This document shows positions 37,557-47,286 of a stretch of 64,000 nucleotides of DNA, piece after piece (position 1 is the first letter of the stretch; every line of letters starts with the position of its first letter). This stretch comes from Gammaproteobacteria bacterium RIFCSPHIGHO2_12_FULL_35_23 (GTDB taxonomy: Bacteria; Pseudomonadota; Gammaproteobacteria; UBA12402). Location: positions 191,809 through 255,808 of the forward strand of contig MGXT01000023.1 in NCBI GenBank assembly GCA_001801465.1. Reading direction: 5' to 3'. The position numbers and the translations under genes are program-made. The notes beneath the pieces are model-generated. The model did no database searches, was not told the DNA's origin, and saw only the letters and a program-made list of their open reading frames with translations.

Positions 37557-38936
37557 ATGAATAAACAATTTGCTAACTTTTTAACCGAAGGGATTACTAA
37601 TTTACGCATTTCTATTCCTTTGCTAATTACCAGCTTTTTACAAGGGTTAAGTGGCTTTACTGCGATTATGTTTTTGGCTTATGCTGGATCAAATATTTTA
37701 GCTGCTGCAGGATTAGTCAGTAACTTTTTTATCATGCTAACTACCCTCTACTGGGGATGCATTAGTGCAGTGAGTATTTTAGTGGCTCAATATGCCGGTG
37801 CTAAAGCAAATCGCTCCATTAACCTTGCGCTAGGGCAAGGTATATTCCTTGCCTTGTCCATTGCTATACCTAGCTGGTTAATCCTATGGGGAATTGATCA
37901 TTTATTGTTTTTAGCCAAACAACCTCTTGATATAATTCAGCAAGCTTCCATTTATCTCTTTGCCACCAATTTAAGTTTATTACCTTTGGCTATCTTATTT
38001 GTTTTTGAACAATTTCTGATAGGTTTATCTAAAACCCGTTTAGTTTTAGCGATTAATTTACTGCAAATACCGCTAGAAATATTACTTTGTTATCTATTTA
38101 TTTTTGGTAAATGGGGATTTCCTAAATTTGGTATTGCAGGAGTAGGTTATGCTTATGCGGTAGTGTTTATCCTGGCAGGGATTGCTATTGCTAGCTACCT
38201 GCTAATTAATAAAAAATTGGCACCCTATATTCGTAATTATTCTGCGTTCAAATTTAATTTTCAGTGTTATAAAGAATTAATCATCATAGGATTACCTGTC
38301 GCCTTAATGTTCTGTATTGAAACCTCATCCTTTGTAGTCATTGCTTTTTTGATGGCGAGAATCGCTAGCGCTGCTGTAGCTGCTTTTCAAATTACTTTAC
38401 AGTTTTGCGATATTTCACTAATGTTAATTTATGCTTTTGCGCAAATAACTACTGTCAGAGTAGGCAATCTCGTAGGAGAAAATAATAAATCCCATATACT
38501 GCTTGTTGTTAAAGTAGGCCTTTGCTTATGCCTAATCTTGGGAATCCTAATTGCTTCAGCTTTTTTATTATTTCCAACAACTTTCATTCATATCGATGTT
38601 AACCAACATAATCTTTCTCCGGAAGTTATTGCTAATGCCTTAACCTTTTTCCCTATTTTAAGCTTATTCTTAATCATTGAAAGTTTGCGGTTAACTATTT
38701 ACTCAGCACTTCGTGGCTTAAAAGATACTAAAGTACCTATGTTAATTAGTTTAATGACATTTTGGGGTATCGCCATATTAAGTGGCTCTTATTTGGCTTT
38801 TTACACCGCTTTATCTGCTCAAGGTCTATGGTTTGGCTTAGTAATTGGGAGTTTTAGCGCCACTCTTTTATTAATTTGGCGCTTTTACTATCAATATAAA
38901 ACTGTGGATTTAATTAAAATCTTAAAAGAAATTTAA
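37557..38936 (+). CDS. MATE-family efflux transporter
   Basis: A 459-residue, 12-helix protein of the MATE family. Features include ISIPLLITSFLQGLSGFTAI, LAAAGLVSNFFIML and the C-terminal ESLRLTIYSALRGLKDTKVP segment, as in NorM-type multidrug/Na+ antiporters. Substrate is unknown. Together with the effector-like gene that follows it separates murJ from rpsT, which often lie side by side in related genomes. Confidence 0.85.
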   Translation: MNKQFANFLTEGITNLRISIPLLITSFLQGLSGFTAIMFLAYAGSNILAAAGLVSNFFIMLTTLYWGCISAVSILVAQYAGAKANRSINLALGQGIFLALSIAIPSWLILWGIDHLLFLAKQPLDIIQQASIYLFATNLSLLPLAILFVFEQFLIGLSKTRLVLAINLLQIPLEILLCYLFIFGKWGFPKFGIAGVGYAYAVVFILAGIAIASYLLINKKLAPYIRNYSAFKFNFQCYKELIIIGLPVALMFCIETSSFVVIAFLMARIASAAVAAFQITLQFCDISLMLIYAFAQITTVRVGNLVGENNKSHILLVVKVGLCLCLILGILIASAFLLFPTTFIHIDVNQHNLSPEVIANALTFFPILSLFLIIESLRLTIYSALRGLKDTKVPMLISLMTFWGIAILSGSYLAFYTALSAQGLWFGLVIGSFSATLLLIWRFYYQYKTVDLIKILKEI

Positions 38937-38973
38937 TTCTTGAAAATGTTCGTTTATTAGGCATTATTTAATT

Positions 38974-40785
38974 TTATACGATTAAACAACTAATCCTATG
39001 CAGTCGTCCTTGCTGACAAGCCTGATCTTTAAGTATTCTTCTCATTTCTTCAGTTTCGCCTTCTGGATCGCGGTTCATAGCTGTCAGCAATGCTTCAGCT
39101 GATAATAATTTACTTCTAACAGAAAATCCAAATTCAAAAAACCCGACTTTCGTCAAATGACTATCAAGTGGCTTACTTTTCATTTCAGCAATATAGCGCT
39201 GTAAAATTATTTTTACAAAAGAATAAAGTCGATGTTTTTTTTGATTATATTCTTTTTGTAAGTCTTGAAGTATTTCAAAACTTATTCCTGAAAAATATAA
39301 CAGCGCGCTTGGATTGGCAACATGTGGGCGAATATCACGATTGTGATTTTTGATAAAACGAATTTGCTCTTCAAGCGTTGCTTCTGCCATAATAGAGTTC
39401 ATTTCAGTAACGTCAAATTTATTTTCTATTTTTAACATAGTAAAAAAGCAGGTTTCCCAATCCTTTGACTGTAATTCTAACAAAATGGCCTTTCTATCAG
39501 CAGCGGATAACTTACAAATTACTTTCAATAAAGCAGGTAACCTTACAGGATGATGACGAATTGCAATCATTAACCAATTTAAACCACTGTTGTTTTTTTG
39601 AGTAAAAATTTCCTGTCTATCTTCCTCTGGTAAAAGATTAATTTTTTCGAGTAGCTTAGAAATATCTGCTTTTTGGGAAATAGCTACCATTAAACAATTT
39701 GAACCCTCTACACTAACCTGCTTAAAAATACTTATTTTATCTTGTGAACTTAAACCACTTAGAACTGCAAAAGTTGTTTGTAAAACGTCAACCTGCTGTT
39801 CTGCAACTGCTATCATTAAGCAGTTCCAACCTTCCGTATTGGTTTGTTTAAAAAAGGCTGCCTTCTCGGCTCCAAATACTGCATCAATTACTACCAACAA
39901 TTTAGCAGTAATAAAAAAATATTTTTCTAAAATTAATTTACATAATAATTGTTTTTTAATCGCAGTCCAATTTAAATCAATTACATTACCATCGCCATTG
40001 GTACAAAATATTTCTTCTGGGTTTAACCTTATTTCGAAGATCATTTCTAGTGTATCAATGAATTTACTGTATTGATCGTGAGTATAAAATCCTGGTTTTT
40101 TCTTTCCCGTATAACCAACTCTAGACAGAATATTTGTCATTCTTTCTATTAATGAATCAAATAAAATATGAGGAACATATTTACTTTCGAACTCGCTTTT
40201 CAAGGTCGCTCTAATAACAACACTACTAACTTCTCCACTATAAACATCTTCACGATTAATTGGATATATACCGTATAATTCTGAGGCAATGGTAAAAAAA
40301 TTATTATGGACATGAACATCTATGCTACCCCTAGGTATTGCTCCATAAACAGTAGCTTCGACAATTCCAAAACGAATATCGTAAAGTAAATCTGTTAAAG
40401 TCCTAGAAATAGAAAAACCTAAGGCAATAAAATTAACCCGATTATGGAAACCCGGGGTGCATTCTGTAATACTATCTGTAATTTTAGTTTTTATAGCTTC
40501 TTTTTCATCAACTGAAAGTTTACCTAATTCTGTATCAAAAAGACCTAGCAGTCGGGCATAAATTATTTTTAATTTACTCTTTAATGCCTCTTTTTTGCAA
40601 TAGGTCGCATCCGGCCCTAGATGCCTTACTAATTCAGTTTGAATAGCTGCGGGGAAAAGCTTACAAAAATTAGTAACCCAGGAATCAGGAAAATGATGTT
40701 CAATACTAGCAAGTGCTATCTCAGAAAGCTTACGCTTACCTAGGAGAAAACATTTTTTCGAATTAATTCCCTGTATAGTTGGCAT
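38974..40785 (-). CDS. Candidate secreted effector with ankyrin-like repeats and C-terminal CaaX box
   Basis: A 603-residue protein with no signal peptide. Residues about 315-455 hold at least three, probably four, repeats of about 41 residues built on G-x-N-C/W-LMIAI (GWNCLMIAV at 319, GSNCLMVAI at 361, GLNWLMIAI at 401, a degenerate one at 442), each followed by LL..I..L...D+..IF.Q. These resemble degenerate ankyrin-type repeats. The last four residues are CLIV, fitting a CaaX prenylation box, as in Legionella AnkB (CLVC). The N-terminal 300 residues match no family I know. Effector status and host prenylation are inference. Confidence 0.6.
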   Translation of the reverse strand: MPTIQGINSKKCFLLGKRKLSEIALASIEHHFPDSWVTNFCKLFPAAIQTELVRHLGPDATYCKKEALKSKLKIIYARLLGLFDTELGKLSVDEKEAIKTKITDSITECTPGFHNRVNFIALGFSISRTLTDLLYDIRFGIVEATVYGAIPRGSIDVHVHNNFFTIASELYGIYPINREDVYSGEVSSVVIRATLKSEFESKYVPHILFDSLIERMTNILSRVGYTGKKKPGFYTHDQYSKFIDTLEMIFEIRLNPEEIFCTNGDGNVIDLNWTAIKKQLLCKLILEKYFFITAKLLVVIDAVFGAEKAAFFKQTNTEGWNCLMIAVAEQQVDVLQTTFAVLSGLSSQDKISIFKQVSVEGSNCLMVAISQKADISKLLEKINLLPEEDRQEIFTQKNNSGLNWLMIAIRHHPVRLPALLKVICKLSAADRKAILLELQSKDWETCFFTMLKIENKFDVTEMNSIMAEATLEEQIRFIKNHNRDIRPHVANPSALLYFSGISFEILQDLQKEYNQKKHRLYSFVKIILQRYIAEMKSKPLDSHLTKVGFFEFGFSVRSKLLSAEALLTAMNRDPEGETEEMRRILKDQACQQGRLHRISCLIV

Positions 40786-41108
40786 AGTAAACAGCTTTTA
40801 ATTATGGCAACAATTGTATAAAATTTTAACAAACTAATAAAATTTACAACTTTTTATTCAAATACTGTAAGAATCTAACTCAATTGAATGGAAATTATAG
40901 CACTTAATATACTTTATAGGGAGCAGGTTTTAATATTTCGTTGATCAACTGTTAATTTTTTCCGAAACTAAATTATTTATAAAATTTGTATAATTTATAG
41001 ACAAAATAGAATGGGTTATAAAATTGAAATCCATTGACAGCAGTAGAAAAAACCGCCAAAATGCCCGGTCTTGGAGATAGTGCTAGAGAGTAGGTTGAGG
41101 AGAATTAA
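40786..41108. other. 323-base gap before rpsT
   Basis: No gene visible. It carries the rpsT promoter at its right end (41034-41062) and, towards the left, the promoter region of the effector-like gene, where no clear box pair stands out. Confidence 0.5.
41034..41062 (+). promoter_or_regulatory. rpsT promoter
   Basis: A consensus TTGACA (41034-41039) is followed after 17 bases by CAAAAT (41057-41062). GAGGAG then precedes the GTG start of rpsT at 41109. Confidence 0.65.
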
Positions 41109-41381
41109 GTGGCTAATACTAAATCAGCAAAAAAACGTGCCATACAAGCTGAAGCACGTCGTGAACGCAATGTAAGTTTGAGATCAAAATTACGAACCTT
41201 TATCAAAAAAGTTCGCTTTGCTTTAGAAGCTGGCGACAAAAACCTTGCACAAACAAGCTTTAAAACCACCGTGCCAGTCATTGACAAAATGGCTAGCAAA
41301 GGGATTATTCGTAAAACTACCGCAGCTCGTTATAAAAGTCGTCTAAATGCTCGAGTAAAAAAACTCATTCAATCTGCCTAA
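41109..41381 (+). CDS. rpsT: 30S ribosomal protein S20
   Basis: A 90-residue, very basic protein beginning ANTKSAKKRAIQAEARRERN, with TTAARYKSRLNARVK at the C-terminal end: unmistakable S20. The start is GTG with GAGGAG upstream; a non-ATG start is also usual for rpsT in E. coli, where it aids autoregulation. Own promoter and terminator, so monocistronic. Confidence 0.97.
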   Translation: MANTKSAKKRAIQAEARRERNVSLRSKLRTFIKKVRFALEAGDKNLAQTSFKTTVPVIDKMASKGIIRKTTAARYKSRLNARVKKLIQSA

Positions 41382-41390
41382 TACCTAATC

Positions 41391-41425
41391 CCCAGCAATA
41401 GATTTGCTGGGAATCCTTTAATATT
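41391..41425 (+). terminator. rpsT terminator
   Basis: Perfect 8-bp stem CCCAGCAA/TTGCTGGG (41391-41398, 41404-41411) with a 5-base loop, followed by an A+T-rich tail, 9 bases after the stop codon. Confidence 0.75.
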
Positions 41426-41431
41426 ATTTAA

Positions 41432-42331
41432 TCAGTGTTCAACAGCATTTAATATCGCTAATCGGCTTGCTTCAGCAGCCATACTTCCTACTACACACTC
41501 ATCTGCAGCAAGTGAGCCATTAGAAACACTGAAAACTAGATCGCCATCTACTGAAGTAAAAGCTGGTACAATTGCTCTTGCTAAACCACTACTGGCCATT
41601 TTTGATATACGAATTAACTCATCTTTTTGAAACTTTGCATTAGTCACCACTGCAATCAAAGTGGTGTTCATAATACCTGCTTGAAATTGAGAAACTTTTT
41701 TATTCCCTTGAATAATATGTTGCAGAGAATTTGCTGGTTTTCCTTGAGTTTGGGCACCAGCTTTAATGATACCTTTTTCATCCATTACATCTCCTGCTGC
41801 ATTCACTGCTACAAAAGCTTGCACAACAATATCGTCTTGGGTAATTTGTGCTGCACCAAAACCTCCTGGCATAGCCTGACAACCAGCAACCAACTTACCC
41901 ACAGTTGCGCCTGTTCCAACCCCTATTTGACCAGTTTGAATTTTATCGCTAGCTTGTTCACAAGCTAGATAGGCCTCTGAGGCTGATGGCCAAGCAACTT
42001 CACCACAATTTAAATCAAAAATACAAGCAGCAGGTACAATAGGAATTACACTCACCCCCACCTCAAGTCCACGTCCTTTTTCATGTAACCACTGCATGAC
42101 ACCCTGAACAGCTGTTAATCCAAAAGCGCTACCCCCTGTTAACATTAATCCATGAATAGAATTCACTGAAAACCCAGCCTGACAGAATGGTAATACTGAA
42201 TAAGTTCCTGGCGCTGAACCACAAACCCAGGCGCCACATTTCACTGCCTGCTCAAATAACAAGACTGATAAACCAGTTTGCGCTGACTTATTAGTAAAAT
42301 GACCTATTTTTAAATAAGGAAGTAATTGCAT
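41432..42331 (-). CDS. P1-family (S58) peptidase, DmpA/BapA-like
   Basis: A 299-residue N-terminal-nucleophile hydrolase. MLTGGSAFGLTAVQGVMQWL and GVGTGATVGKL are P1-family motifs. AGIMNTTLIAVVTNAKF contains the Asn-Thr pair where autoproteolysis frees the threonine nucleophile. Relatives are D-/beta-aminopeptidases or nylon-oligomer hydrolases; the natural substrate is unknown. It lies 9 bases downstream of obgE on the same strand, so it may share its transcript. Confidence 0.85.
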   Translation of the reverse strand: MQLLPYLKIGHFTNKSAQTGLSVLLFEQAVKCGAWVCGSAPGTYSVLPFCQAGFSVNSIHGLMLTGGSAFGLTAVQGVMQWLHEKGRGLEVGVSVIPIVPAACIFDLNCGEVAWPSASEAYLACEQASDKIQTGQIGVGTGATVGKLVAGCQAMPGGFGAAQITQDDIVVQAFVAVNAAGDVMDEKGIIKAGAQTQGKPANSLQHIIQGNKKVSQFQAGIMNTTLIAVVTNAKFQKDELIRISKMASSGLARAIVPAFTSVDGDLVFSVSNGSLAADECVVGSMAAEASRLAILNAVEH

Positions 42332-42340
42332 AACAATTCC

Positions 42341-43378
<1,038 letters not shown>

Positions 43379-43399
43379 TCATTTTTTCTTAATCACAAA

Positions 43400-43432
43400 T
43401 AAAAAAGCCCTGTCTAAAAACAAGGCTTTTAT
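43400..43432 (-). terminator. Terminator between rpmA and obgE
   Basis: On the minus strand GCCTTGT pairs with ACAGGGC (one T-G wobble), extended by AAAA/TTTT and followed by a T-run. It probably ends most rplU-rpmA transcripts, with some read-through into obgE. Confidence 0.7.
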
Positions 43433-43454
43433 AAAACTTAGCTTAATAAATAAA

Positions 43455-43724
43455 CTAGGCGACTTCTGCTAAAGGTTCAACCATCACAAAACGACGATTT
43501 TCCAAACCTTTACAACGAAATCTAACTACGCCATCTACTAAAGCAAATAAAGTATGGTCTTTACCTATCCCTACATTTTCACCAGGATGATAAGCTGTAC
43601 CACGTTGTCTAATAATGATATTGCCTGCTTTAACTATTTGACCACCAAATTTTTTCACGCCTAATCGTTTGGAGTGTGAATCGCGACCATTGCGTGTACT
43701 ACCACCAGCTTTTTTGTGTGCCAT
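43455..43724 (-). CDS. rpmA: 50S ribosomal protein L27
   Basis: An 89-residue protein starting [20 protein letters not shown], with [21 protein letters not shown]27 without the N-terminal extension seen in Firmicutes. The N-terminal tail reaches the peptidyl-transferase centre. It follows rplU after 35 bases. Confidence 0.98.
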   Translation of the reverse strand: MAHKKAGGSTRNGRDSHSKRLGVKKFGGQIVKAGNIIIRQRGTAYHPGENVGIGKDHTLFALVDGVVRFRCKGLENRRFVMVEPLAEVA

Positions 43725-43759
43725 TGCTAAATCCTCTTATTACTCATTCCGCACTAAAG

Positions 43760-44068
43760 TTATTTGATATTAATAATTTTTACTGCCGTATAATCCTGTC
43801 TATGACCTTGACGTTTCATATGATGTTTACGACGTTTAAGTTTAATAATTTTAATTTTTTTAGCACGACCATGCTCAATCACTTCGGCTGATACCTTAAT
43901 CCCTTTAATAAAAGGAGTACCCACCTTTATATCATCGTCTTTTGCAACCAACAAGACTTCCTCAAAGTCAACCTTTGATCCTGGTTCTAATGCTAGCTTT
44001 TCTATTTTTAAAGATTGCCCAGCTGTTACTTTATATTGCTTACCACCAGTTTTGATTATCGCATACAT
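43760..44068 (-). CDS. rplU: 50S ribosomal protein L21
   Basis: A 102-residue protein starting MYAIIKTGGKQYKVTAGQSL and ending in the basic KLKRRKHHMKRQGHRQDYTA segment: L21. It is the first gene of rplU-rpmA(-obgE) and is divergent from ispB, with overlapping promoters in the 171-base gap. Confidence 0.98.
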   Translation of the reverse strand: MYAIIKTGGKQYKVTAGQSLKIEKLALEPGSKVDFEEVLLVAKDDDIKVGTPFIKGIKVSAEVIEHGRAKKIKIIKLKRRKHHMKRQGHRQDYTAVKIINIK

Positions 44069-44167
44069 AGCTTATTCTCTTTAATTCTCTAGTCCAGAAA
44101 GGAGGCAAATTGTAGGCTATTCAGACACTTACCGCAAGCAAAAATCATTAAAAACTATGAAATTCTT

Positions 44168-44204
44168 AATTATACTTGACACTTCAGCCGCTGGCACATA
44201 CGAT
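44168..44204. promoter_or_regulatory. Divergent ispB / rplU promoter region
   Basis: On the plus strand TTGACA (44176-44181) and TACGAT (44199-44204), spaced 17 bases, form a near-consensus sigma-70 promoter with a start near 44211. On the minus strand TATAAT reads from 44173 to 44168 towards rplU. The plus promoter lies after the upstream TTG at 44204, which argues that ispB starts at ATG 44240. Confidence 0.65.
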
Positions 44205-44239
44205 TGCCTCTCGTTCATAATATATATTCAATAAAAATC

Positions 44240-45211
44240 ATGAAGTTAGAAGAGATTCGAGCCTTAATTGCTGAGGATTTAGCAGCAACGGATAGGCTTA
44301 TTTTAACAAAATTAGCTAGCGATATTCCCTTAGCCAAAGAGGTAGCTAATCATATCATTCAAAGTGGTGGAAAAAGAATCCGGCCTATCATTGGTTTATT
44401 AGTGGCCAAAGCTCTCGCTTATCAAGGGGATGCGCAGATTAAACTAGCAGCTATTGTAGAGCTTTTACATACTGCTACCTTGCTTCATGATGATGTAATT
44501 GATGAGTCAGAGTTACGTCGTGGTCAACAAACAGCCAACAGCAAATGGGGTAATGAAGCCAGTGTCTTAGTCGGAGATTTACTTTATGCCCGCTCTTTTC
44601 AACTAATCGCTGAATTAAATAATACAGCCATTACCAACCTTATAGCCGAGGCCTCTGGTATCATTGTAGAAGGTGAAGTATTGCAGCTTAGTCATTGTCA
44701 CGACCCTGGAACAAACGAATATACTTATCTGGAAATCATTAAACGTAAAACTGGTCGTCTATTTATGATCGCCGCCTCTTGTATTCCTTGCTTGCAAAAT
44801 AGCCCCATTGAAGTACAACAAGCTTTAGCTAATTATGGAGAAAATTTAGGGATAGCTTTCCAAATGATGGATGATGCTTTGGATTATGATGCTGACCCTA
44901 AAGAAACTGGCAAAAACTTAGGAGATGATTTAGCAGAAGGAAAACCTACACTACCTCTAATTTATATTTTACATTCAGGCAATTCCAAACAAGTTGAAAC
45001 TGTTCGCAAAGCTTTAAAAACTCAATACTCTACTCATGACGTTACAGCTATTAAAGCTATCATCGATGAAACTGGCGCCATTGAATATACACGGCGTTTG
45101 GCAAAAGTTTATGTACAACGCAGTATTGATAGCTTAACAATTTTATCTCCGTCGCCAGCAAGAGACGCTTTAATTGCTTTAGCTGAAATAGCAGGTGACC
45201 GCAATAATTAA
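44240..45211 (+). CDS. ispB: Octaprenyl diphosphate synthase (IspB-type polyprenyl synthase)
   Basis: A 323-residue trans-prenyltransferase starting MKLEEIRALIAEDL, like E. coli IspB. The two Asp-rich motifs are LLHDDVIDESELRRG (FARM) and MMDDALDYDADPKETGKN (SARM), with SGGKRIRP near the N-terminus. It makes the isoprenoid side chain of ubiquinone. ATG 44240 is chosen over TTG 44204 because the promoter's -10 box covers the latter. It ends one base before the tRNA-Pro gene, so the two are probably one transcript. Confidence 0.93.
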   Translation: MKLEEIRALIAEDLAATDRLILTKLASDIPLAKEVANHIIQSGGKRIRPIIGLLVAKALAYQGDAQIKLAAIVELLHTATLLHDDVIDESELRRGQQTANSKWGNEASVLVGDLLYARSFQLIAELNNTAITNLIAEASGIIVEGEVLQLSHCHDPGTNEYTYLEIIKRKTGRLFMIAASCIPCLQNSPIEVQQALANYGENLGIAFQMMDDALDYDADPKETGKNLGDDLAEGKPTLPLIYILHSGNSKQVETVRKALKTQYSTHDVTAIKAIIDETGAIEYTRRLAKVYVQRSIDSLTILSPSPARDALIALAEIAGDRNN

Positions 45212-45288
45212 CGGAGTGTAGCTCAGCCTGGTAGAGCACTGCTTTCGGGAAGCAGGGGTCGAAGGTTCAAATCCTTTCACTCCGACCA
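45212..45288 (+). tRNA. tRNA-Pro (anticodon CGG)
   Basis: 77 bases forming a full cloverleaf: acceptor CGGAGTG/CACTCCG, anticodon stem CTGCT/AGCAG with loop TTCGGGA (anticodon CGG), T-arm GAAGG TTCAAAT CCTTT, and an encoded CCA end. It begins one base after the ispB stop codon, so it relies on processing from the ispB transcript or on a promoter inside ispB. Confidence 0.95.
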
Positions 45289-45353
45289 AGAATAGCTAAA
45301 AAATTATAGGCTTCTTATCTATTATTTTATAATGTCTTATTATTAAGTAAAGC

Positions 45354-45990
45354 TTAGGAAGAATCTACACCTTCGGGAATAAAATAAATAAAGCCACAGG
45401 TAAAAGCAGCATTAATCAATGCCGCCTTTATTTTTGCAATTAAATAAATTTTTTAAATTGATAAGATGAGTTTCTACAGTACGCGGCGATATAAAAAGAA
45501 AGTTACTGATTTCTTTCATACTATAGCCGCGTACATAATAATACAATACTTGAGATTCTCGTAGTGAGATTCCTTTAAAAAGCCTTGCCATAATATCAGA
45601 CGATACTTGAGTTGACAGCCATGACCCTAAACCATCTTTAATATTACTAAATGAATTAAGAAGCTGTGTATAACCTACCATACCTATTATTTTATTTTTA
45701 CTATCAAGCATAGGTCTCTTTTCAACTAATGTGGGAATTATTTGATTACTATGGTTTATAAAGGGCTCTACACGCCTAATGGTTTTTCCTAATAATACTT
45801 CTTTATCATCACAGCGATAATATTCCGCCATGTCTGCCCACGGCATCTCATAGTCTGTTTTACCAATATAATCTTTCATTAAGTCGCAACCTGAAGCTTG
45901 CAATAAATTATAATTGCATCCTTCAAATTCTAACGATTTACTCTTCCAAAATACAAAGCCAGGAGTTTGATTTATAATGGCTTCTATCAT
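45354..45990 (-). pseudogene. PAS-LuxR transcriptional regulator, frameshifted near its 3' end
   Basis: An N-terminal PAS-like domain (QTPGFVFWKSKSLEFEGCN, GKTDYEMPW) is followed by a LuxR/GerE helix-turn-helix: LRESQVLYYYVRGYSMKEIS and SPRTVETHL. The frame ends at 45412 after CKNKGGID. A neighbouring frame continues ALINAAFTCGFIYFIPEG to a stop at 45354-45356, which is the expected end of this protein type. Removing one base near 45427-45437 (A-rich) restores a product of about 211 residues. The recognition helix is intact, so the short form might still bind DNA. Confidence 0.75.
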
Positions 45991-46480
45991 TTTTGCATAC
46001 CTATTGTTATTGAAATGATAACTACTTTATTTATTATTACATTCTATATCTTGAAAACAGTATGATTAATTAAACTCTATAAATTTTAACCAACGTTTTG
46101 ATCGGAGTAAATCAGTAATTTTACTGATTTACTCCAATGAAAATTCATAACATATTGATTATTATTAGGTGTAATTTGATTAAATTTCGCTATAACTAAA
46201 ACAAAAAATCATTTTATTTATAGCCAACTGCTATGAAATCAGAAGAACTTTTTATAATGATCTAGATAAGATAAAAGATATAGACCAAACGGCTCATTAA
46301 ATAACCTTTCTTCTTTTTACCTCAATAAAAATTTTCAAGTTGATTTTCATTGAGTTAATTATTTTCTTGGTCATCATCTTTTTCTAAATAAATTTAACTT
46401 ACTATCTAAATTCAATTAAGCAGGATATTCACTTTGTTAAACTTATTAAAAATCACAGTAAATTAAGCAGCCCTAACTGC
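45991..46480. other. 490-base gap between two LuxR-type genes
   Basis: No gene visible. It contains the perfect 32-base palindrome at 46104-46135 (separate entry); the rest is A+T-rich. Confidence 0.5.
46104..46135. repeat. Perfect 32-base palindrome upstream of the PAS-LuxR gene
   Basis: GGAGTAAATCAGTAA (46104-46118) and TTACTGATTTACTCC (46121-46135) are exact inverted copies around two bases. It lies about 115 bases before the PAS-LuxR start and about 345 bases after the end of the small LuxR gene. No T-run follows on either side, which favours an operator or RNA hairpin over a terminator. The symmetry recalls LuxR-type binding sites but is longer. Confidence 0.65.
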
Positions 46481-46720
46481 TTAATTTACCGAAACAGCCA
46501 TAGCTTTTTCAAAACTAATCAGCTGTTGACTTAAGACTATAAAAACTGCATGTGTTTTATTTTTAGCATTTAGTTTTTTTCTTACTCTAAATAAATATTG
46601 TTCAACAGTAGTAAAGTCTATGTCTAGCTTTCTGGCAATTTCTTTGCTAGAAAAACCTTGGCTAGTTAGCTCAATCACTTGTTTTTCACGTTGACTTAAG
46701 TGTGGGTGTTTTTCGTTCAT
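46481..46720 (-). CDS. Stand-alone LuxR-type helix-turn-helix protein
   Basis: A 79-residue protein that is almost only a GerE domain: LSQREKQVIELTSQGFSSKE, then ARKLDIDFTTVEQYLFRVRK. It lacks any sensor domain. Such single-domain regulators can act like GerE itself or modulate larger LuxR proteins. It is transcribed in the same direction as the PAS-LuxR gene downstream, but 490 bases apart. Confidence 0.8.
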   Translation of the reverse strand: MNEKHPHLSQREKQVIELTSQGFSSKEIARKLDIDFTTVEQYLFRVRKKLNAKNKTHAVFIVLSQQLISFEKAMAVSVN

Positions 46721-47286
46721 CGTAGTATCTCTTTATTAGTTGTTATCAATACTTTTAGCTGATTCAGAACACTGCTTACAAAGATTTTTTATTAAGTACT
46801 TTCTTTATTAGCAAGCATCATAAATCACCCCTCTGACCATCATTGAAGCTGGCCCCCAAAAGCTAGTTATATTTTTCAAATTATTTTAATTAGCTTTTAG
46901 TAATTTCAATATTACAGAATATTTATTCGAAATCAATACTTATATTCAAAAAAATTAACTTTTTTATTAAAAAAGCTATAAATCTAAATTAAATTGCTCG
47001 AAAAGTGGCCGCTCTTAAAGCCTTTTTATAATTATTTTAGCTATCCTTTTATAACCAATTGAAAAATTTTATAATTTCTTAAATAATGCGCTAGAAAACA
47101 TAAAAAAGCTATCCGTTAAATTACCCTAATGAATAAAGATAATATGAACACATAGATATGATTAAAATTTACGCGATACTTTGAGTGGTAAATAACTTCT
47201 ATTTTTTTATACTTCTATAAGACTTTCTTTTTAATACAAATAAATTAATTTATTTGCATAGAATAGGATTTTACTACCTATTTCAG
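46721..47286. other. 566-base gap without recognisable features
   Basis: A+T-rich, stops in all frames, no tRNA, clear hairpin or repeat found. It lies between the MFS 3' end and the small LuxR gene. Confidence 0.45.

Noticed and set aside
41627..41968. 113-codon plus-strand frame opposite the P1 peptidase
   Set aside because: Cys/His-rich product arising from reverse-complement reading of a conserved peptidase; not a real gene.
44204..44239. N-terminal extension of IspB from TTG 44204
   Set aside because: The promoter -10 box covers the TTG, and the homologous N-terminus begins at ATG 44240.
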